Part shown: piece by piece, positions 8,004 to 16,391 of the stretch
Layout: every line of letters begins with the position of its first letter
How positions within the stretch are numbered: the first letter of the stretch is position 1
Assembly (NCBI GenBank): GCA_030592165.1
Contig: JAUVKC010000008.1
Location: 1 to 24,167 of the forward strand
Length of the DNA stretch: 24,167 nt
From: Candidatus Buchananbacteria bacterium
GTDB lineage: Bacteria > Patescibacteriota > Patescibacteriia > CAIXNZ01
Direction: 5' to 3'
The notes under the pieces: model-generated
Told to the model about the DNA's origin: nothing
Seen by the model: only the letters and a program-made list of their open reading frames with translations
The model's database searches: none
Program-made: the position numbers and the translations under genes

Positions 8004-8906
8004 ATGAATGAATTTAGCCCAAACTTTGCTTATTCAAACCCTACTCCAGAACCAAAACCAAAAACTGAAGAAAAACCACAAAAAAAAGAGCTACCGAAAA
8101 AAGAACCCAGAAATCATGAAACACGCTTTGAAATGATTGCTGGCGTTATCCTTGTTTTATTTACAGCAATTCTAGTTTTTTCCGGAATTGCTGGAGATTA
8201 TTATAGTAAAAGTATTATTATCGCAAGTAGTGAAAAATCAACTGCCTATGATTGGTACAATTCAAAAACTATAAAACAAAACCTTATTGAAGGTCAAAAA
8301 GCTGACCTTGAAGCTTTGATAGGATCAGGAGTTTTAAAGGAACAAGTCAGTCTAGAATTTAAGCAATATTTAGAAAAACTCGAAAATGTCAGTATTCGAA
8401 TAAAAAAGCTAAAAGACACTCCTGATGTTAATCTTGGCAAAGCTTACCCTGAAAATATTTATTTGGATCTTGAAATAGCTAAAATATCAGGAGCACTTGA
8501 AGCTTTAATAAATTCAGATTTATTACAAACAGGAACTCAAGAAAGATTAAGAGATCATATTGTTGAGTTGCAAAATGAAATTGATCGTTATGATAAAGAA
8601 AAAACCGAAATACTTCAAGGATCAGAAAATCTTGATCCAATAAAATGGGCTCAAGAAATAGATGGTAAACTAGGTAAAGTTGTCGGTACTAAGGACTGGG
8701 AGAATAAAATTGAAATTTTAAATGAGGCTGGAGGAAAAATAAATCTTGCACGACTTTTTCTTGAAATAATGTTAATCCTTGGAGCAATCAGTCTTGTCAT
8801 GAGAAAACCACAAAACAAATGGGTCTTTCTAACTTTATCAATTCTAGTTGGAATAGTTGGTACAGGCTTTATGATCTGGGGATTGACAATAGTTTGGCCA
8901 TTTTAA
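8004..8906 (+). CDS. Hypothetical membrane protein with proline/lysine-rich tail and coiled coil
   Basis: I do not recognise this 300-aa protein. Seen: a charged N-terminal tail rich in Pro, Lys and Glu (12-40), one transmembrane segment (about 43-64), a long polar helical region with coiled-coil character (about 85-240), and two C-terminal transmembrane segments (about 247-265 and 273-297). The central part would lie outside the membrane on one side. The ATG at 8004 follows AT-rich DNA without an SD. The pseudouridine synthase gene follows 23 bases downstream on the same strand, so the two may be co-transcribed. No function is inferred. Confidence 0.75.
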   Translation: MNEFSPNFAYSNPTPEPKPKTEEKPQKKELPKKEPRNHETRFEMIAGVILVLFTAILVFSGIAGDYYSKSIIIASSEKSTAYDWYNSKTIKQNLIEGQKADLEALIGSGVLKEQVSLEFKQYLEKLENVSIRIKKLKDTPDVNLGKAYPENIYLDLEIAKISGALEALINSDLLQTGTQERLRDHIVELQNEIDRYDKEKTEILQGSENLDPIKWAQEIDGKLGKVVGTKDWENKIEILNEAGGKINLARLFLEIMLILGAISLVMRKPQNKWVFLTLSILVGIVGTGFMIWGLTIVWPF

Positions 8907-8929
8907 AAAACTTAGTTTAAAATATAAAT

Positions 8930-9607
8930 ATGTTAACACGTTTAAACAAATATCTGGCTGATTGCGGCATAACTTCTCGGCGTAAAGCTGAGGATCTTAT
9001 TTTAGCTGGTAAAATTAAAGTCAATGAGCAAGTAACCAAAAATTTAGCTACAAAAATTGATCCCAATAAAGACAAAGTTTATTTTAATAATGTCCTTGTT
9101 CAAAAAGAAAAATTTATTTACATAATGCTAAATAAACCAACTGGCTATACTTGTACAACAAAAAAATTTAAAAATGAAGATAATATTCTTGATTTAGTAA
9201 ATATTGATAAAAAAATATTCCCAGTTGGCAGGCTTGATAAAAAGTCGCAAGGTTTATTATTTTTAACAAATGACGGTGATTGGGCTTATTCGCTTACTCA
9301 TCCAAAATTTCAAATAGAAAAAGAATATAATGTAACCCTTCGAGAACCTCAGGGTGACATTACTCAAAATTTAAATGAAATGAAAAAAGGTATCAAAGAT
9401 GAAGATGAATTTTTAAAAATTAAATCATTTAAAATCAACTCCCCTACTTCAATCAATTTGGTCTTAACTCAAGGCCATAAAAGAGAAATTCGACGATTAT
9501 TTAAACGTTTTGATTATCATATTTCTCAATTAAAAAGAGTCCGGATCGATAAATGGAAACTAGGGACTCTTGGCGTCAGTAAATGGAAATATTTTCAACC
9601 AAAATAA
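8930..9607 (+). CDS. RsuA/RluB/RluE/RluF-family rRNA pseudouridine synthase
   Basis: Converts a specific uridine in rRNA to pseudouridine. The 225 aa carry an N-terminal S4 RNA-binding domain (2-48; LNKYLADCGITSRRKAEDLI) and the catalytic domain with motif GRLDKKSQGLLFLTND (100-115), where D103 is the nucleophile. EKEYNV, REIRRLFKRFDY and LKRVRIDKWKLG are further family motifs. The sequence is closest in feel to RluB/RluF, but the exact target base cannot be assigned, so no symbol is given. The stop codon runs straight into a perfect hairpin terminator. Confidence 0.92.
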   Translation: MLTRLNKYLADCGITSRRKAEDLILAGKIKVNEQVTKNLATKIDPNKDKVYFNNVLVQKEKFIYIMLNKPTGYTCTTKKFKNEDNILDLVNIDKKIFPVGRLDKKSQGLLFLTNDGDWAYSLTHPKFQIEKEYNVTLREPQGDITQNLNEMKKGIKDEDEFLKIKSFKINSPTSINLVLTQGHKREIRRLFKRFDYHISQLKRVRIDKWKLGTLGVSKWKYFQPK

Positions 9608-9658
9608 AAACAAAAACGTAGGGACAGGTTTCAAACCTGTCCCTACGTTTTTGTTTTT
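9606..9658. terminator. Perfect 26-bp inverted repeat, bidirectional terminator
   Basis: Arms 9606-9631 and 9633-9658 are perfectly complementary around one central base. The core reads GTAGGGACAGGTTT/AAACCTGTCCCTAC, with A-rich and T-rich outer parts supplying a U-tract in both directions. It separates two convergent genes, so it can end both. The core resembles a palindrome common in many bacterial genomes. Confidence 0.85.
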
Positions 9659-9663
9659 GTTTT

Positions 9664-9954
9664 TTATTTCTTCTTAGTCTTTTTCTCAGTTTTCCTGTCT
9701 TTAAAATATTCTGCTACATTAATTGCTGTCTCAACCAAAAGTTTCATATGACTTGAAGTGTGTTCTAATCTTTCCTTGAAAGCAATTAAAACTTTTTCTA
9801 CTAATTCAATTCTGCTCCGAACATCAGTAATCATTTCCTTGGTTTCACGTAACATCATCACAATATAATACATACCCCAAACAGTAAAAAATGTTAAAAA
9901 CACAATTGATACTGAGATAACAATGTATAAGATATCTTTACTTGTTTCGATCAT
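9664..9954 (-). CDS. Small single-pass membrane protein with C-terminal helix, unknown
   Basis: Not recognised. The 96 aa have a transmembrane segment at about 8-33 and then a long amphipathic helix (35-85; MLRETKEMITDVRSRIELVE and onwards) ending in a lysine-rich tail (KDRKTEKKTKKK). The pattern recalls DUF948-type small membrane proteins, but I cannot assign it. It starts 31 bases after the stop of the secreted-protein gene on the same strand and is the last gene before the bidirectional terminator, so it is probably the tail of the pheST-containing unit. Confidence 0.7.
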   Translation of the reverse strand: MIETSKDILYIVISVSIVFLTFFTVWGMYYIVMMLRETKEMITDVRSRIELVEKVLIAFKERLEHTSSHMKLLVETAINVAEYFKDRKTEKKTKKK

Positions 9955-9985
9955 AATTTAAAAATTATTAATACTATTAAATATA

Positions 9986-11365
9986 TTATTTTTTTGTTTT
10001 CATTAAATAAATTATGGCTCCAGCTAGAAATAAGGCTAAAACTCCTAAAGCAATTATAATATAATATATCGGATTAAAAGCATCGCTTCTTGTATCAACT
10101 TGGTGAGTCTCCCCTGTACTATATTGAACAATTTTATTAATTTTCGGTACTTTAGCATATTCTGAGACTGCTTCAACTTCGATTAAATTTGAACCTTGCT
10201 CTAAATCAAGAGAAAAAGAATATTCACCGGTTTTTTTATCAATTTCAGGCTGAATACTTAAATCTTCATTATTTAATCGAAAAAATAATTTCGCGTTAGG
10301 ATCAGAAATTCTACCAGTAAACGTTTGAGTGCTTTGAGCTGAAACAACCTTTTGATTATCTTGAATATATAAATCAAGCTTTGGCACAATATTATATGAA
10401 CCAGTTTCTCTCACTTCAAATGAAATTTGTGGTTTACCATCAACAACAACTGAGCTATAAGATTCAATCTCATTTTCTTCTAAAATATAAGCTCCATCTT
10501 TGACTATATTTGGTTCCCAAACATATGGTAAATTATAATAGGTAATTTCTAATGGTACCTTAAAAAATTTTATTAATTCAGGGGCTACCCAAAAATAATA
10601 ATAATCCAAAGTCATATAATCAGCTAAATTGGCAATAAAATGAATTGCTTCTTCTCCAGACAAATCTACTGGCTCTTTAAAAACTACTTTAACCTTATCA
10701 ATTAAATCAAAAGTTAAATCAGAAACTTTTGAGGAATCTTCTATCGCAGAAAGTTTTGTTGTTTTTGAACTTGATTGATAAAAAAGCTCATTTATTAATA
10801 CTTCCTTTATGTCTTTAGCTTGTAAGGAATTGCTTTCATCATCAGGTTCAGCTGGTTCATCACCTTCAATAAGCTGAACAAAATAATCACTAGCACTAAA
10901 AGCCAAATCCATTTGTGGATACTTTGAACTAAAAATACTTATTGCATTCACTCCGCTTCTGCCAATTTTACTTGAATTTTTCACATTACTTAAATTAAAA
11001 ACTATATTTGTGTTAGCAATAACATTCACGGTATCAGAAAAATAATATCTAATATCATCACAATTTGAAACACACGCTGGGTTTGTTTTACCTAATTTAA
11101 TTGTTCCCTGGGGCAAACCAGTCACAGTCAAACTTGCATGACTTAAATCAGGAGTAAACCCGGCTAAAGAAATCAAGATATGACCAAGCTTAGTTTTTTC
11201 TGGAATTTGAAAACTAATAGTCCAGTCCGCCAGACTATTAGTGGTTTTTGGTGTAACTTCAAGACTAACACCTTTCAAGCTGGTAACCGCCTCAATATTA
11301 TTAACTGGCGATAAGATTAAAGTTAAAATAAATACAAAAGTTGTTATTTTCACTAAATATTTCAT
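9986..11365 (-). CDS. Secreted surface protein anchored by a C-terminal transmembrane segment
   Basis: Predicted extracytoplasmic protein of 459 aa, function unknown. Seen: a signal peptide (MKYLVKITTFVFILTLILSP, 1-20, with likely cleavage soon after), a beta-rich N-terminal region (30-165) with one close cysteine pair (CVSNC) that could form a disulphide, an Ig-like domain in the pattern GRISDPNAKLFFR...GEYSFSLDLEQGSNLIEVEA (about 350-405), and a C-terminal membrane segment (about 433-455) followed by a short KTKK tail. That layout places most of it on the cell surface. It follows pheT by 34 bases on the same strand. An adhesin or envelope structural role is possible but only inferred. Confidence 0.78.
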   Translation of the reverse strand: MKYLVKITTFVFILTLILSPVNNIEAVTSLKGVSLEVTPKTTNSLADWTISFQIPEKTKLGHILISLAGFTPDLSHASLTVTGLPQGTIKLGKTNPACVSNCDDIRYYFSDTVNVIANTNIVFNLSNVKNSSKIGRSGVNAISIFSSKYPQMDLAFSASDYFVQLIEGDEPAEPDDESNSLQAKDIKEVLINELFYQSSSKTTKLSAIEDSSKVSDLTFDLIDKVKVVFKEPVDLSGEEAIHFIANLADYMTLDYYYFWVAPELIKFFKVPLEITYYNLPYVWEPNIVKDGAYILEENEIESYSSVVVDGKPQISFEVRETGSYNIVPKLDLYIQDNQKVVSAQSTQTFTGRISDPNAKLFFRLNNEDLSIQPEIDKKTGEYSFSLDLEQGSNLIEVEAVSEYAKVPKINKIVQYSTGETHQVDTRSDAFNPIYYIIIALGVLALFLAGAIIYLMKTKK

Positions 11366-11379
11366 ACTTTTTTGTTATT

Positions 11380-11391
11380 TGTCATTTGACA
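11380..11391. repeat. Short TGTCA palindrome in repeat-like spacer
   Basis: TGTCATTTGACA is a perfect 5-bp inverted repeat with a TT loop, within a spacer of repeated TTTGTTATTTG-like words between pheT and the secreted-protein gene. Probably another AT-rich intergenic repeat. Confidence 0.3.
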
Positions 11392-11399
11392 TTTGTTAT

Positions 11400-13805
11400 T
11401 TACTTCCCCCTTACTTCTCCCCCAATTTTATTTTCTAATGTTTTGATTATTTTCTCATGGATAGCCTGAACTTCATCCATAACCAAAGTTTTGTTATCAC
11501 TACGATATTCTATGCGAAAAGCAATTGATTTCTTATTATCAGGAATATTTTTACCCTCATAAACATCAAATATAGAAATTTTCCTTATCAATTCTTTATC
11601 AATAAAAATAATTAAATCTTTCACTTCAGACCATAGTATCTTTTTATCAATGATCATAGAAATATCAAGTTCTATACTCGGAAATTTTGGAATTGAATGA
11701 TAAGCCATTTCAGATTTATAATTTTTAACTAATTCATTCAAACTTATCTCAAACACTGCAATTTTATTTTTTATATTAAATTTATTTAAAACACTGCTTT
11801 TCACCTCTACTATTTGACCTACTGTTTGATCATTAATAATAACACATAACGATCTATCAGTATTACCCCACGAATAAGTTGGGGCATTTTTTAATTTATA
11901 ATCATAACGTAACTGTTTTAATAATGCTTCCACAACATTTTTAGCAGTATAAAAAGGTCTATTATTACCTTTTTCATCAATTACACCACAAATATATTTC
12001 TCCTGAAAAGGTAATTTTGTAGAACTTTTATCAGAAACTTTTTCTCCTGAATTATCATTTAAATAAACAGAACCAACTTCAAATAATTTAATATCATCAA
12101 AAAATCTTTCATTCAAGACAATATTATCAAGTAAGGCTGGGACTAAAGAAACTCTCATTCTAGTAGTTTCACTGGTTAATGGGTTAGCCACTTTAATATG
12201 TGAATCAAGGTCTAAACCCATCTTGCTTATTTGATCTTCACTATTGAATGAATAATTATAAACTTCTGTCATATCAAAACCATAAGCTAAAATATTTTTA
12301 ATTTTACGTTCAAGCTCTCTTTCAATATTTATAGCTGGCCGATCCATAGCAACTGCTGGCATTTTAATATCTAAATTATCATAACCATAAATCCTAGCCA
12401 CTTCTTCAACTATATCTTCAGGAATTGAAATATCTTTGGTGGCTCGCCAAGTGGGAATTGTGACTAACATATCATCTTTTTGTTTTTTAATCCCAAATCC
12501 TAAATTTTCTAAAATCGATATTATTTTTTTGGCCTCAATATCTTGACCAATTATTTTATTTATAAAATCAAAACTAACCTTAATCGGGCCTTGATCCAAT
12601 TTAAACTTTTTCACATCTTCAAGTTTTGAAACCAGTTTGGCGTCAGGACACACCTGCAAAATAAATTCAATAGCCTTGGCTATTCCCTGTTCAGTAATAT
12701 TTGGATCAAGTGATTTTTCAAATCTTTTTGAAGCCTCTGTTCTCAAACCTAATTTTTGGGAAGTTTTACGAATTGAAACATGATCAAAATTAGCTGATTC
12801 AATAATAATATTTTGAGTTTTATTATCAATTTCAGAATTTGCCCCACCCATGACACCGGCAATAGCTACCGGATTCTTGGCATCGGCAATTACCAACATG
12901 TTTTCATCTAATTTCCGAGTTTCATCGTCTAAAGTTTTGATTTTTTCACCTGATTTAGCATTACGAACAATTATTCTATGACCTGCAAGCTTATCATAAT
13001 CAAAAGCATGCAAAGGCTGACCGATTTCCATCATCACATAGTTGGTAATATCAACTATATTGTTAATTGAACGCATACCAATTGATTCTACTCGTCTTTT
13101 TAGCCAATCAGGTGATTCAGCTATTTTAATTCCTTCAATAACTACTCCCGAATAACGTGGACATAAATTATAATCATCAATTTTTATATCAAGTTTTGCA
13201 GCTCCCTCTTTACAATTTTTAACTTTATAAACTTTTAATTTTTCACTTATTATCGCCGATACTTCCCTAGCAACTCCGTAATGCGACCAAAGATCAGGTC
13301 GATGAGTCAAAGACTTATTATCTATCTCATAAATAGTATCATCAAGTCCTAAAGCTTTAATTAAGCTGGTTCCGGGTTTTAAATTTTTATCCAAAATTAT
13401 AATACCATTATGATCAGAGCCCAAACCAAGCTCATCTTCAGCACACAGCATACCTTCAGATTCTTCACCCCTTACTTTCGCTTTAGCAATTTCTAAACCG
13501 TTTGGTAGCTTAGCACCAACTAAAGCAACTGGTACTTTCTGCCCTTTAGCAATATTAGGAGCACCACAGACAATGTTTAATTTTTTATTTCCTGCATCAA
13601 CAACTGCCAATTGTAATTTATCAGCATTTGGATGTTTTTTCACTTCCAAAATTTCACCCACAACTACATTCTTCAGACTTTCTTTTTGATCAACCCAACC
13701 TTCTACTTCAGCCATAGCCATAGTTATTTTCAAACCTAAATCCTTCGCACTCAATGAGTCCGGTATATTAACAAAATCTTTTAACCAATTACGTGATATA
13801 TACAT
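11400..13805 (-). CDS. pheT: Phenylalanyl-tRNA synthetase beta subunit
   Basis: With PheS forms the (alpha-beta)2 enzyme that charges tRNA-Phe. The 801 aa match the usual bacterial length. Domains in order: N-terminal YISRNWLKDFV, EMAP/OB tRNA-binding domain (about 42-150; EILEVKKHPNADKLQLAVVD), B3/B4 editing domain (about 210-380; SINNIVDITNYVMMEIGQPLHAFD), B5 domain (about 405-480), a catalytic-like core containing LFEVGSVY, and the C-terminal ferredoxin-fold anticodon-binding domain (from about 708; FPSIELDISMI). No SD; a TTCGTA-type repeat ends at the ATG. It is separated from pheS by 233 bases holding a pheS remnant, which is unusual for this tightly paired operon. Confidence 0.97.
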   Translation of the reverse strand: MYISRNWLKDFVNIPDSLSAKDLGLKITMAMAEVEGWVDQKESLKNVVVGEILEVKKHPNADKLQLAVVDAGNKKLNIVCGAPNIAKGQKVPVALVGAKLPNGLEIAKAKVRGEESEGMLCAEDELGLGSDHNGIIILDKNLKPGTSLIKALGLDDTIYEIDNKSLTHRPDLWSHYGVAREVSAIISEKLKVYKVKNCKEGAAKLDIKIDDYNLCPRYSGVVIEGIKIAESPDWLKRRVESIGMRSINNIVDITNYVMMEIGQPLHAFDYDKLAGHRIIVRNAKSGEKIKTLDDETRKLDENMLVIADAKNPVAIAGVMGGANSEIDNKTQNIIIESANFDHVSIRKTSQKLGLRTEASKRFEKSLDPNITEQGIAKAIEFILQVCPDAKLVSKLEDVKKFKLDQGPIKVSFDFINKIIGQDIEAKKIISILENLGFGIKKQKDDMLVTIPTWRATKDISIPEDIVEEVARIYGYDNLDIKMPAVAMDRPAINIERELERKIKNILAYGFDMTEVYNYSFNSEDQISKMGLDLDSHIKVANPLTSETTRMRVSLVPALLDNIVLNERFFDDIKLFEVGSVYLNDNSGEKVSDKSSTKLPFQEKYICGVIDEKGNNRPFYTAKNVVEALLKQLRYDYKLKNAPTYSWGNTDRSLCVIINDQTVGQIVEVKSSVLNKFNIKNKIAVFEISLNELVKNYKSEMAYHSIPKFPSIELDISMIIDKKILWSEVKDLIIFIDKELIRKISIFDVYEGKNIPDNKKSIAFRIEYRSDNKTLVMDEVQAIHEKIIKTLENKIGGEVRGK

Positions 13806-13870
13806 AGAATGCGAATTTACGAATAATTACGAATTTACAAATCTACTACTAATAATTACATATTTTAACT
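13806..13870 (-). repeat. TTCGTA-type intergenic repeat, copy 2
   Basis: On the minus strand, words such as GTAGATTTGTAAATTCGTA and TTCGTAAATTCGCATTCT lead directly into the pheT ATG. It resembles the elements before pheS, the 500-aa glycosyltransferase and htpX, with the TTCG block 5-8 bases from the start codon in each. Confidence 0.5.
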
Positions 13871-13933
13871 AAAAAACTTAACTTTTTCGTAATTATTTGT
13901 AAAAAATTAGTATATTCGCCTGCAGGTATCATT

Positions 13934-13999
13934 TTAAAATTGATTTAAAAACCTCAAATCCCCGCTTTGCAACAACCTTATATCATCAATACCATACTT
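13934..13999 (-). pseudogene. pheS: Remnant of the 3' end of a second pheS
   Basis: Read on the minus strand this encodes K, then YGIDDIRLLQSGD, then L, then RFLNQF and a TAA stop. It matches the last 21 residues of the intact PheS upstream at 20 positions (only M to L differs). At nucleotide level 19 of the last 60 coding bases differ, nearly all at synonymous sites. The frame is broken just before the lysine codon by TGA, where a GC-rich repeat begins. With no start and only 21 codons it cannot be functional. The simplest reading is the left-over tail of a divergent pheS after the gene was replaced. Confidence 0.85.
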
Positions 14000-14029
14000 T
14001 CAGCCATAGGCTGATCCACCTCTGGCTGA
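14000..14029. repeat. Tandem pair of 15-base GC-rich palindromic modules
   Basis: TCAGCCATAGGCTGA (14000-14014) is a perfect 6-bp hairpin with a 3-base loop. TCCACCTCTGGCTGA (14015-14029) is a degraded version matching at 10 of 15 positions. The pair sits exactly between the intact pheS stop and the pheS tail remnant. GC-rich in an AT-rich region, it looks like a dispersed palindromic repeat unit. Confidence 0.6.
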
Positions 14030-14038
14030 CATCATTAC

Positions 14039-15061
14039 TTAGAATTGATTAAGAAAACGCATATCTCCACTCTGTAATAAACGGATGTCGTCGATTCCAT
14101 ACTTCATCATTACCAATCTAGTCAATCCTAGCCCAAAAGCAAAACCGTTATATTTTTTTGAATCAATACCACTATATTTCAAAACATTAGGATGAACCAT
14201 ACCACAAGGTAAAAGTTCTAGCCAGCCTGTTTGTTTACAAACTGAACATCCTTTACCAGCACAAATAAGACATTTGATATCTAGTTCAAAACCAGGTTCA
14301 ACAAAAGGAAAATAGCCTGGTCGTAAACGAACAGTTACTTCACGTTTGAAAATTCCTGATAATAATTCTTTCATGACTGCGACTAAATTTGTTATTGATA
14401 TATTTTCACCGATCATAAGACCCTCAAGCTGATAAAAAGTATGATCATGAGAAGCATCTGTCGCTTCATTACGAAACACTCTCCCAGGAACAACACAACG
14501 TAAAGGAGCACCATATTTTTGCATAGCTCTAACCTGAACAGGTGAAGTATGTGTTCTTAAAACTAATTTATCTTTTGCTTCAATAAAAAAAGTGTCTTGC
14601 ATGTCTCTGGCAGGATGCCAATCAGGAATATTTAAAGTCTCAAAATTATAATAATCAGATTCTATTTCTGGTCCATCCAAAATAACAAAACCTAAAGATT
14701 TGAAAATCTCCTCCAATTCTGTTTGAACTTGTGTAACCGGATGCAAGTGACCTAATTTATATTTTTCTACTTCAAGTGTTACATCAATAAAATCTTTTTC
14801 TACCTTTGGATCATCTTGAGATATTTCAGATTTTTTCTTATCTAAAGCATTGGTAATATCAGACTTTATCTCATTGGCCAAAGCACCGAGTTTTGGTTTC
14901 AAATCAGAAGAAACCTCTTTAACATCTTTAAGAAGTTTGGAAAGCTCTCCACTTTTACGAGAAAAATACTTATTCCTAATATCCTCCCAATCTTGCGAAT
15001 TCTTTATCTCCTCAATTTCCTTGAGAGCTTGCTCTTTAATTTTTTTAATATTCAATTCCAT
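14039..15061 (-). CDS. pheS: Phenylalanyl-tRNA synthetase alpha subunit
   Basis: Catalytic subunit of the enzyme that attaches phenylalanine to tRNA-Phe. At 340 aa it is of normal length. Seen: N-terminal coiled-coil tRNA-binding region (1-85), the class II core with HPARDMQDTFF, motif 2 in VFRNEATDASHDHTFYQLEG, a four-cysteine CxxCx4CxxC site followed by GWLELLPCGMVHP, and motif 3 in GFAFGLGLTRLVMMKYGIDD. The ATG at 15061 follows the TTCGTATCATT repeat with no SD. A separate copy of its last 21 codons, strongly diverged at synonymous sites, lies just downstream, which suggests this gene replaced an older one. Confidence 0.97.
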   Translation of the reverse strand: MELNIKKIKEQALKEIEEIKNSQDWEDIRNKYFSRKSGELSKLLKDVKEVSSDLKPKLGALANEIKSDITNALDKKKSEISQDDPKVEKDFIDVTLEVEKYKLGHLHPVTQVQTELEEIFKSLGFVILDGPEIESDYYNFETLNIPDWHPARDMQDTFFIEAKDKLVLRTHTSPVQVRAMQKYGAPLRCVVPGRVFRNEATDASHDHTFYQLEGLMIGENISITNLVAVMKELLSGIFKREVTVRLRPGYFPFVEPGFELDIKCLICAGKGCSVCKQTGWLELLPCGMVHPNVLKYSGIDSKKYNGFAFGLGLTRLVMMKYGIDDIRLLQSGDMRFLNQF

Positions 15062-15138
15062 AATGATACGAATTTACGAATTTGCTACAGATCTACAAAT
15101 ATATTCGTAGGCTAGTAGATTATATGTAGATTTGTAAC
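15062..15138 (-). repeat. TTCGTA-type intergenic repeat, copy 3, with inverted repeat
   Basis: Between rseP and pheS. On the minus strand it ends AATTCGTAAATTCGTATCATT at the pheS ATG. Inside is an imperfect inverted repeat of CTACA/TGTAG words (about 15085-15136). The final 14 bases including the ATG are identical to those before the glycosyltransferase at 7453. Confidence 0.55.
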
Positions 15139-15139
15139 T

Positions 15140-16249
15140 CTACTGAAAAAACGCCCTAAATATCCCAGCAAAATCTACATAACGCAAAACATCCTGAAAC
15201 GTCACAACAACAATCAATAACATTAAGATTAAAAATCCTACGGTATGAAAAATCCCTTCTACTTTTTGATTAACTGGTTTACCTCTAATAACTTCTATAA
15301 GTAAAAATACTAATCTACCACCGTCTAAAGCTGGAAATGGTAAAAAGTTAATTATGGCTAAATTTAGCGAAAGAAGGGCTATAAATGATAATATGTATAT
15401 TAAACCTAATTTAGCTACTTGACCAGTCAAGACAGCAATACCAACCGGACCAGAAACTTGAACACCTACAGGTTCACCAATTACTAAATTCTTGATAATA
15501 TTACCAAAGGCAAACGTTATTTCTTTAGTTAAATAACCGGTCAATCTAACTCCATGCCAAACTGCTTTATGGATCGGATAAGAGACTATACTGGTCTCAT
15601 TGATACCCATACCAATACCACCAACACCATCCATTATTTCTACAATTTCAATATCTTTGCTAATAATTTCTTCATCTCTGGCAAATTCATAAGTTAAAAC
15701 TTGCCCAATTTTATCACTATTATATTCATTTAATTGACCAACTGATTTAAACTCTTGACCATCAACTTTTATAACTATATCACCCAATTCTACACCAGCC
15801 TGTTCTGCCGGATTATCTTCAATAACTGAAATAACTTGCATCTTATAATCTTTGATATTACCTTCTTCCAAAACTGTTTGATCTACTGTAATCGGTAAAC
15901 CAACTGCAAAACCTATTGATAATAAAGTAGCGCAAAGCAAAAAATTCATAAAAACACCAGCTGACAAAACAATGGCTCTTTGCCAAGGTTTTTTACTGGC
16001 GAAACTATCAGGATCATCTTGATTTTCACCGTTTTCACCTTTAATTTTAACAAAACCACCTAAAGGTAACCAATTTATAGAATAAGTTATACCATCTTTA
16101 GCTTTCTTAGCCCAGGCACGTGGAGGAAAACCAATACCGGCTTCTTCAATACCCATACCCATTTTCTTGGCAGTATAAAAATGCCCAAATTCATGAACCA
16201 AAACAATTATTCCTAATACAATTATAAAAAGTCCTACAGTTATTAACAT
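15140..16249 (-). CDS. rseP: RseP-type site-2 intramembrane zinc metalloprotease (M50)
   Basis: Cleaves membrane-anchored regulators inside the bilayer, classically an anti-sigma factor. The 369 aa have the zinc motif HEFGH (19-23) in the first transmembrane helix, GFPPRAWAKK and LPLGGFVKIKG after it, a second membrane segment (about 92-115), a single PDZ domain (about 130-205; DNPAEQAGVELGDIVIKVDG), a further membrane segment and the third zinc-ligand motif NFLPFPALDGGR (301-312), then a last helix (about 335-352). No cognate anti-sigma factor gene is seen nearby. It lies between murI and pheS on the same strand with no terminator visible on either side. Confidence 0.95.
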   Translation of the reverse strand: MLITVGLFIIVLGIIVLVHEFGHFYTAKKMGMGIEEAGIGFPPRAWAKKAKDGITYSINWLPLGGFVKIKGENGENQDDPDSFASKKPWQRAIVLSAGVFMNFLLCATLLSIGFAVGLPITVDQTVLEEGNIKDYKMQVISVIEDNPAEQAGVELGDIVIKVDGQEFKSVGQLNEYNSDKIGQVLTYEFARDEEIISKDIEIVEIMDGVGGIGMGINETSIVSYPIHKAVWHGVRLTGYLTKEITFAFGNIIKNLVIGEPVGVQVSGPVGIAVLTGQVAKLGLIYILSFIALLSLNLAIINFLPFPALDGGRLVFLLIEVIRGKPVNQKVEGIFHTVGFLILMLLIVVVTFQDVLRYVDFAGIFRAFFQ

Positions 16250-16270
16250 GTAATTTCGAAATTAGTTTAT

Positions 16271-16314
16271 TAGATATTTAAAATTAGGGAATAGTATTTT
16301 TAATTAAATATCTA
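16271..16314. repeat. AT-rich inverted repeat between murI and rseP
   Basis: TAGATATTTAA (16271-16281) and TTAAATATCTA (16304-16314) are perfect 11-base arms around a 22-base loop. The flanking DNA has repeated CCAATTTCC/AATTGG-like words. No U-tract follows, so termination is unlikely. Confidence 0.4.
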
Positions 16315-16391
16315 TCATTTCCCCAATTTCCAATATCCAATTTTTAATTTTCATTACTATAATTTTAGCTTAATTTAAGATAAAAATCAAA

